Shown piece after piece: positions 59,041-64,000 of a DNA stretch of 64,000 bases; the stretch's first letter is position 1, and the number at the start of each line of letters is the position of its first letter. Origin of the DNA: JBEIGE01 sp040382055 (GTDB lineage: Bacteria > Pseudomonadota > Gammaproteobacteria > Burkholderiales > Burkholderiaceae_C); NCBI GenBank assembly GCA_040382055.1, contig JBEIGE010000017.1:7357-71356 (forward strand). Direction: 5' to 3'. Position numbers and translations under genes: made by a program. The notes under the pieces are model-generated. The model had not been told where the DNA came from. It saw only the letters and a program-made list of their open reading frames with translations, and ran no database searches.

Positions 59041-59949
59041 TCAATCTTGATTAGAACGGCTTTCGATGAAAGCCTTGTGCTCGCCTGAGTTTATGGCATC
59101 AAGGACTTTTAGGGCCTGAACCGTTTGAAGTACATCATGAACGCGCACAATGCTGGCCCCCCGTTCGACGGCCAACAGTGCAGCAGCCACGCTGGGGATC
59201 ATTCTGGGATGGGCAGAGGCCCGCAAGGGATCCGGTGCAACGTCACCCAACACTGCGGCCAGAGATGACTTTCGTGACCATCCGCACAGCAGTGGCTGAC
59301 CCAACCTAAGAAACTCACGTTGATGCTTCAGAAGCGCGAAATTTTGCGTGGTAGTTTTACCAAATCCGATTCCCGGATCAATGACAATGCGGGTCAAATC
59401 AATTCCCAGACCTTTTAGATCTTGAATCGTATGCTCTAAAAAAAGTAGCACTTGCGAAATTACATCGCCACCCATCGGCTCAAGCTGCATTGTGGACGGC
59501 TCACGGTGCATGTGCATGACACACAGGCCGCAGCCAGAATTTAGCACTATAACCTGGCGGCCATCCAGACCGTCAGGCGTGCTGCGCCATCGCAAGGACC
59601 ATATGTCATTGATGATATCTACGCCCAGATCAAGCACGACCTGCATGAGCTCTGGTTTGTAAGTGTCGACAGATATTGGCACACCCAGCCTGACAGCCTC
59701 TTTAACTACCGGGACAAGTCGTGATTTTTCCTCCTCAAAAGACAACGGTAAAGCACCTGGTCGTGTGGACTCGCCTCCAAAATCAAGAATATCTGCTCCA
59801 TCTTGGAGCAGCTTCTCACTGTGCTTCAATGCATCTTTGACCGTGACATACGAACCACCATCGGAAAAAGAATCTGGCGTGACGTTCACAATGCCCATTA
59901 CTTTGGGCTTATTGAGGTCAATGCGAAAACGCGATGTCTGCCAATACAT
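59041..59949 (-). CDS. folP: Dihydropteroate synthase
   Basis: A 302-residue TIM-barrel enzyme that joins p-aminobenzoate to the dihydropterin diphosphate in folate synthesis, the target of sulfonamides. VMGIVNVTPDSFSDGG near residue 17 and ILDFGGESTRPGALPL near residue 55 are the two signatures; the C-terminal VRVHDVLQTVQALKVL block completes the fold. It lies between ftsH and glmM on the same strand, the order conserved in many proteobacteria. A terminator lies between ftsH and folP. Confidence 0.96.
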   Translation of the reverse strand: MYWQTSRFRIDLNKPKVMGIVNVTPDSFSDGGSYVTVKDALKHSEKLLQDGADILDFGGESTRPGALPLSFEEEKSRLVPVVKEAVRLGVPISVDTYKPELMQVVLDLGVDIINDIWSLRWRSTPDGLDGRQVIVLNSGCGLCVMHMHREPSTMQLEPMGGDVISQVLLFLEHTIQDLKGLGIDLTRIVIDPGIGFGKTTTQNFALLKHQREFLRLGQPLLCGWSRKSSLAAVLGDVAPDPLRASAHPRMIPSVAAALLAVERGASIVRVHDVLQTVQALKVLDAINSGEHKAFIESRSNQD

Positions 59950-59987
59950 AAGGGGGCCGGATAAACCTTCAGCAGGCTGCTCAATAC

Positions 59988-60013
59988 AACAAAACGGGGC
60001 TCAAGGCCCCGTT
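59988..60013 (-). terminator. Terminator after ftsH
   Basis: On the minus strand AACGGGGC-CTTGA-GCCCCGTT is followed by TTGTT. It lies between ftsH and folP, so folP-glmM transcription either reads through it or starts at a promoter not recognised here. Confidence 0.75.
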
Positions 60014-60041
60014 GGTGTCAAAACAAGAAAAACCGGCTTGC

Positions 60042-61967
60042 TCAAGCAGCTGTGGGCGTTGGGTCTGTTTTGACTGCAGGAGGAGTTCCGCCACTCGAGC
60101 CGCTTCCACCATCTGAAGGAGCAGGCTTCGGAGTCCAGTCTTTCGGAGCTCGTGGCTCTTTGCCAGCCATGATGTCGTCAAGTTGATCACTATCGATGGT
60201 TTCCCATTCCAGCAAGGCTTTTGCCATAGCGTGCATCTTGTCGCTGTTGTCTTCAATCAACTTGCGGGCTAAGGAGTATTGCTGATCAATAATTCGGCGC
60301 ACCTCCATGTCAACTTTTTGCATGGTCTGTTCGCTCATATTGGTTGTTTTGGTCACCGATCGACCCAAAAATACCTCGCCCTCATTCTCAGCGTAGACCA
60401 TTGGGCCCAGAGCGTCGGTCATGCCATAACGCATGACCATGTCACGGGCAATTTGGGTGGCTCGCTCAAAGTCGTTGCTTGCACCCGTAGTCATTTGCTT
60501 CATGAATACTTCTTCAGCAATACGCCCACCAAAAAGCATGCTGATTTGGTTAAGCATGAAATCTTTGTCATAACTGTAGCGGTCCTGGGCAGGAAGGCTC
60601 ATGGTTACGCCCAACGCGCGCCCCCTTGGAATGATCGTGACCTTGTGCACGGGATCACATTTGGGCAGTATTTTGCCAATCAGGGCGTGCCCTGACTCAT
60701 GGTAGGCCGTGTTGCGACGCTCCTCCTCGGGCATAACCATGCTTTTTCGCTCGGGCCCCATCAGAATTTTGTCTTTGGCCTTCTCAAAATCCTGCATTTC
60801 CACCACTCGGGCATTACGGCGAGCAGCCATCAGGGCAGCCTCATTGCAAAGATTGGCCAGATCGGCGCCACTCATGCCGGGTGTACCCCGAGCAATAATG
60901 GCAGGCGCAACGTCCTGGGAAATAGGGATTTTGCGCATGTGCACATTCAGGATTTGCTCGCGACCCCGGATATCCGGTAATGTCACGTAAACCTGTCTAT
61001 CGAAGCGTCCAGGCCGAAGCAGAGCCGCATCCAAAATGTCAGGCCGGTTGGTAGCAGCCACGACAATCACGCCAAGATTGGTTTCGAAACCATCCATCTC
61101 CACCAGCATTTGGTTTAGCGTTTGCTCACGCTCGTCGTTACCACCACCAAGACCTGCGCCCCGCTGACGTCCGACCGCATCAATTTCATCAATGAAAATA
61201 ATGCAAGGAGCATTTTTCTTTGCATTCTCGAACATGTCACGTACACGCGCCGCACCGACGCCAACGAACATTTCAACGAAATCAGATCCTGAAATACTGA
61301 AAAATGGAACCTTGGCCTCACCCGCAATGCCTTTGGCGAGGAGGGTTTTTCCAGTTCCTGGTGGGCCAACAAGCAACAATCCGCGGGGGATTCGGCCACC
61401 CAGTTTTTGAAATTTCTGTGGGTCTTTCAGGAAGTCGACCACTTCCTTGACCTCCTCTTTCGCCTCATCGCATCCAGCGACATCGGCAAATGTGACCTGG
61501 TTGTTATTTTCATCGAGCATCCGTGCCTTGCTTTTGCCAAAGCTGAATGCGCCGCCCTTGCCGCCACCTTGCATCTGGCGCATGAAGTAAACCCAAACAC
61601 CGATCAAAAGAAGCATGGGGCCCCAGCTGACCAACAAGGTCATGAGAAGAGAGCTCTCCTCACGGGCCTTGACATCGAACTTGACCCCGTTCGCAATCAG
61701 ATCACCGACGAGACCACGGTCCAGATAGGTTGCGGTCGTACGAATTTTTCTGTCATCGGTGGTGACTGCGACGATCTCGGTGCCGCCCTGGCCCTCTTGA
61801 ATGATGGCGCTCTTGATACGCTTGCTTCGCACTTCTTCAAGAAAATCAGAATAACCCATGGAGCCGGCGCCAGCGCCGCCGCGAGTGTCAAACTGTTTGA
61901 AAACGGTGAAGAGGACAAGCGCCACCACCAGCCAGACTGCAATTTTAGAAAACCACTGATTGTTCAA
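60042..61967 (-). CDS. ftsH: ATP-dependent zinc metalloprotease FtsH
   Basis: A 641-residue membrane AAA+ protease that degrades sigma-32, LpxC and damaged membrane proteins. Two membrane helices (about residues 8-25 and 103-125) flank a periplasmic domain; then come Walker A GPPGTGKTLLAKGIAGE, Walker B IIFIDEIDAVGRQRG, the second region of homology RPGRFDRQVYV, and the zinc site HESGHALIG (HExxH) near residue 415. The start is TTG 61967, with GGAG seven bases upstream; no in-frame ATG precedes the first helix. Confidence 0.96.
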   Translation of the reverse strand: MNNQWFSKIAVWLVVALVLFTVFKQFDTRGGAGAGSMGYSDFLEEVRSKRIKSAIIQEGQGGTEIVAVTTDDRKIRTTATYLDRGLVGDLIANGVKFDVKAREESSLLMTLLVSWGPMLLLIGVWVYFMRQMQGGGKGGAFSFGKSKARMLDENNNQVTFADVAGCDEAKEEVKEVVDFLKDPQKFQKLGGRIPRGLLLVGPPGTGKTLLAKGIAGEAKVPFFSISGSDFVEMFVGVGAARVRDMFENAKKNAPCIIFIDEIDAVGRQRGAGLGGGNDEREQTLNQMLVEMDGFETNLGVIVVAATNRPDILDAALLRPGRFDRQVYVTLPDIRGREQILNVHMRKIPISQDVAPAIIARGTPGMSGADLANLCNEAALMAARRNARVVEMQDFEKAKDKILMGPERKSMVMPEEERRNTAYHESGHALIGKILPKCDPVHKVTIIPRGRALGVTMSLPAQDRYSYDKDFMLNQISMLFGGRIAEEVFMKQMTTGASNDFERATQIARDMVMRYGMTDALGPMVYAENEGEVFLGRSVTKTTNMSEQTMQKVDMEVRRIIDQQYSLARKLIEDNSDKMHAMAKALLEWETIDSDQLDDIMAGKEPRAPKDWTPKPAPSDGGSGSSGGTPPAVKTDPTPTAA

Positions 61968-62106
61968 GCGAGGCTCCAGAAGGCAAGCAATAAGAAAATG
62001 TATTTGAGCATGATTTTAGGCTTTTCAAGATAAAGGGGTGATCTATTTACGCCTTTCAGCCATGGCGCCAGCAGGGGATATTGGGCGCAATGACAACAAC
62101 AAAGAC

Positions 62107-62793
62107 TTAGCACTTCTCTGCAGCAGGCTGCTTAAGGCCCATTCCAACCAAAAAAGTCTCGGCAGACCGATCACGTGAAGCCTTGGGCTTATGGGGTTTG
62201 ACTAACCTGAAGCATGATTTAAGGTGTTCGAGTGCCTGCCCGTAGCCGCTTCCGTGAAACACTTTAACGACCAAAGCACCATCGGGCTTAAGGTAAGAAC
62301 GGCAAAAGTCTGTTGCAAGTTCTACCAAATCAGCAACCCGGGCACCATCGGCAGAGTGGATCCCGGACAGATTAGGCGCCATGTCAGACACAACCACATC
62401 GGCGTTCCGAGTGCTCATGGCAAGAACTAGCTTGTCAAGAATCTCAAGCTCCCGAAAATCGCCTTGAATAAAAACCACACCTTCCACCATCTCCATCGGA
62501 AGCAAATCCAGAGCAATGATGCTGCCATTAAGCTCCCCGATGGCCGCGCCCGAGGGAGAAAGCCTCCGTCTTATATATTGGCTCCACGCTCCGGGCGATG
62601 AGCCCAGATCAACCACCAGATGTCCCGGCTTGATCAGGTGAAAGGTTTCGTCAATCTCTTTGAGCTTATACGCTGCTCTGGCCCGGTAGCCTTCCCTATG
62701 GGCCAATTTCACATACGTGTCGTTCACGTGGTCGTTCAACCAAGCTTTGTTGACCTTTTTACTCTGGGTTTTTACTTTCATTTTGTCCTTCAT
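62107..62793 (-). CDS. rlmE: 23S rRNA (uridine-2552-2'-O)-methyltransferase
   Basis: A 228-residue RlmE (RrmJ/FtsJ) enzyme that methylates U2552 in the A-loop of 23S rRNA late in 50S assembly. YRARAAYKLKEIDETF, VVDLGSSPGAWSQYI, VVSDMAPNLSG and ALVVKVFHGSG carry the AdoMet site and the K-D-K-E catalytic set. ATG 62793 gives a short basic N-terminus; an ATG four codons in (MKVKTQSKK) is possible. It is upstream of ftsH by 139 bases, and divergent from yhbY by 16 bases. Confidence 0.95.
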   Translation of the reverse strand: MKDKMKVKTQSKKVNKAWLNDHVNDTYVKLAHREGYRARAAYKLKEIDETFHLIKPGHLVVDLGSSPGAWSQYIRRRLSPSGAAIGELNGSIIALDLLPMEMVEGVVFIQGDFRELEILDKLVLAMSTRNADVVVSDMAPNLSGIHSADGARVADLVELATDFCRSYLKPDGALVVKVFHGSGYGQALEHLKSCFRLVKPHKPKASRDRSAETFLVGMGLKQPAAEKC

Positions 62794-62809
62794 CGCAGAT
62801 AATAACGGT

Positions 62810-63283
62810 ATGCCAGCAATTCAACTCACACCGGCCCAACGTAAAGAGCATCGGGCTTTGGCTCATCATTTGGACCCGGTTGTCATGATCGGCGGTGACG
62901 GCTTGAGTCCATCAGTCAAAAATGAAACCGACGCAGCTCTGAACGCACACGGACTTATCAAGGTCAGGGTTTTTTCCGATGATCGTCTTGCGCGGGAATC
63001 TATCCTCCAAACGCTCTCAGTCGAGCTTAATGCTGCGCCGATTCAACACATAGGCAAGCTGCTGGTGCTGTGGAGGCCCATGCCGACCAAGGAAAAAGCC
63101 AGTGACTCCGATAAGATGGCGGGTCCACGTGACTTCAAGGTCCTCAAGTACAGCAAACAAAGTGGTCAACGGCCTGAAGTAAAAACTCTGCGTGTACTTG
63201 GAAATCAACGCCTGACTGCAGGGGGGAAGGTCAAGCGTTCAAAGCCCAAACAAGTGAGCGTCAAAAAACGCAGTCAGGCCTAA
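62810..63283 (+). CDS. yhbY: YhbY-family CRM-domain RNA-binding protein
   Basis: A 157-residue protein with an N-terminal CRM (CRS1-YhbY) domain of about 95 residues: MPAIQLTPAQRKEHRALAHH, a GGDG loop in VVMIGGDGLSPSV, and LIKVRVFSDDRLAR. YhbY binds pre-50S particles. Beyond the single-domain E. coli protein (97 residues) it carries a basic tail of about 60 residues (KRSKPKQVSVKKRSQA at the end). ATG 62810 is chosen because the longer upstream frame overlaps rlmE and is unlike the family. Confidence 0.92.
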   Translation: MPAIQLTPAQRKEHRALAHHLDPVVMIGGDGLSPSVKNETDAALNAHGLIKVRVFSDDRLARESILQTLSVELNAAPIQHIGKLLVLWRPMPTKEKASDSDKMAGPRDFKVLKYSKQSGQRPEVKTLRVLGNQRLTAGGKVKRSKPKQVSVKKRSQA

Positions 63284-63318
63284 GAATTACCGCTGCAAGC
63301 TTTTATCCACAAGTCTGG

Positions 63319-63771
63319 TCAATCGGCACCCTTGCAACCCGCCCCGGATAGCCCATCTCGAACGCAAATTTTCCAGAAAACACATATTGCACACAGCCAC
63401 TGTAAGGCATACATCAGGCTGCCGACGGGATGCCACAGTGCCAGGTTATCCCGTGCCAGGATTTTTGGCGCAATGGCATATTCGACAAGCAGTGCCAGAA
63501 ATATCCCACTCACTATAAATAAAGTAGCATCCCGTATAAGCCTGTCAAGGACTATCGTGGTTTTTAGTCTTGAACAAAGAAGCAAAAGCAAGCCACACAC
63601 AACAGATACCCAAGTTTGAGCCGTGAACAACTTTGCCGCCATAGCGCCAGCTATTGCTGGGCTAGGTAAATGAAAAAACAGCGAAGGCACCACCAAAAAC
63701 ATCAGAGTGGTCAGACTGCCCCACCACAATGATGACAATATTTTGGGGGAATAAGACCAGACGCTTTGCAC
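63319..63771 (-). CDS. DUF4149 membrane protein
   Basis: A 150-residue protein with four membrane helices and the early WWGSLTTLMFLVVPSLFFHL segment typical of DUF4149 (TMEM205-like) proteins. This family is often found between greA and yhbY or near carB in Burkholderiales; no function is known. It lies 26 bases after greA and is probably co-transcribed with it. Its C-terminus ends in a small cysteine-containing tail. Confidence 0.82.
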   Translation of the reverse strand: MQSVWSYSPKILSSLWWGSLTTLMFLVVPSLFFHLPSPAIAGAMAAKLFTAQTWVSVVCGLLLLLCSRLKTTIVLDRLIRDATLFIVSGIFLALLVEYAIAPKILARDNLALWHPVGSLMYALQWLCAICVFWKICVRDGLSGAGCKGAD

Positions 63772-63797
63772 GGAAACGACCCGGAAACACAGCGGTA

Positions 63798-64000
63798 TCA
63801 GAGATAACTAACTGAGACGATTTCATAACGTTTGATACCGCCAGGCGCCTGTACCTCTGCGGTATCACCCTCTTCCTTGCCTATCAGAGCACGTGCAATC
63901 GGACTGTTGATATTGACTAGGCCTAACTTGAGATCGGCCTCATCTTCTCCCACAATCTGGTACTTGACACGGTCTGCAGTGGCTTCGTCTTCGAGTTCAA
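63798..64000 (-). CDS. greA: Transcription elongation factor GreA, C-terminal part (runs off the window)
   Basis: The last 66 residues of GreA, which rescues backtracked RNA polymerase by stimulating cleavage of the nascent RNA. The visible part is the FKBP-like C-terminal domain: KYQIVGEDEADLKLGLVNI, SPIARALIGKEEGD and VQAPGGIKRYEIVSVSYL before the stop. The N-terminal coiled coil lies outside the window. The greA-yhbY-rlmE-ftsH neighbourhood confirms the call. Confidence 0.93.
   Translation of the reverse strand, partial: ELEDEATADRVKYQIVGEDEADLKLGLVNINSPIARALIGKEEGDTAEVQAPGGIKRYEIVSVSYL

Noticed and set aside
62020..62106. CTTGAAAAG upstream of ftsH as a heat-shock sigma-32 promoter.
   Set aside because: The -35-like half is present, but no CCCCAT-type -10 is found at the required distance.

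Overview
The window is an almost gap-free piece of a betaproteobacterial chromosome. Gene content and order (greA-yhbY-rlmE-ftsH-folP-glmM, the pst-phoUBR operon, surE-pcm-nlpD-rlmD, Bug-family binding protein, ppsA/ppsR) point to Burkholderiales, most likely Comamonadaceae of the Rhodoferax/Polaromonas kind; this placement is inferred from protein content, not from a search. I see no rRNA, tRNA, CRISPR, insertion sequence or prophage. No gene-free stretch exceeds about 185 bases.

Layout. 1-5.8 kb: 5' end of ppsA with divergent ppsR, then tonB-exbB-exbD, a GlcG/HbpS protein, a Bax-inhibitor-1 membrane protein and a small lipoprotein. 5.8-10.5 kb (minus): surE-pcm-nlpD-exonuclease-rlmD. 10.6-16.4 kb: quinone oxidoreductase, glutathione peroxidase, and a photolyase cluster (photolyase, a 49-residue DUF2256 protein, Fe-S photolyase/cryptochrome, SDR). 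16.4-19.7 kb: Bug binding protein, IlvD/Edd dehydratase, carboxymuconolactone-decarboxylase-like protein. 19.8-28.4 kb: ZntB, LplT, a GT4 glycosyltransferase, psd, a membrane-anchored class III aminotransferase, an Mpo1-like membrane protein and ugd. 28.5-35.8 kb (minus): AddB-like, AddA-like, flavoprotein. 35.9-41.2 kb: trxA, rho, rpmE2, an ArnT-like polytopic protein and a MATE transporter. 41.2-57.6 kb: phosphate region with pstSCAB-phoUBR, a fasciclin lipoprotein, ppx, a lysine-rich histone-like protein, ppk, an olsB-plcP-agt operon and phoX. 57.7-64 kb: glmM, folP, ftsH, rlmE, yhbY, a DUF4149 protein and the 3' end of greA.

The main result is a phosphate-starvation regulon that reaches well beyond phosphate uptake. 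I read PHO-box-like arrays (CTGTCAT-type heptamers every 11 bp) in front of pstS, phoX, ppk, ugd, the Mpo1-like gene, the GT4 gene, the fasciclin gene and, more weakly, lplT. The operon after phoX encodes three functions known in alphaproteobacteria to replace phospholipids with phosphorus-free lipids: OlsB (ornithine lipid), PlcP (phospholipase C giving diacylglycerol) and an Agt-like glycosyltransferase (glycosyl- or glucuronosyl-diacylglycerol). The distant ugd would supply UDP-glucuronate. A second GT4 enzyme, a lysophospholipid transporter, a phosphatidylserine decarboxylase, a membrane-anchored aminotransferase and an Mpo1-like protein sit beside ugd, and several of these have their own PHO-box candidates. 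I infer a two-locus membrane lipid remodelling system coupled to phosphate and polyphosphate metabolism. The PHO boxes were found by eye and need matrix scoring.
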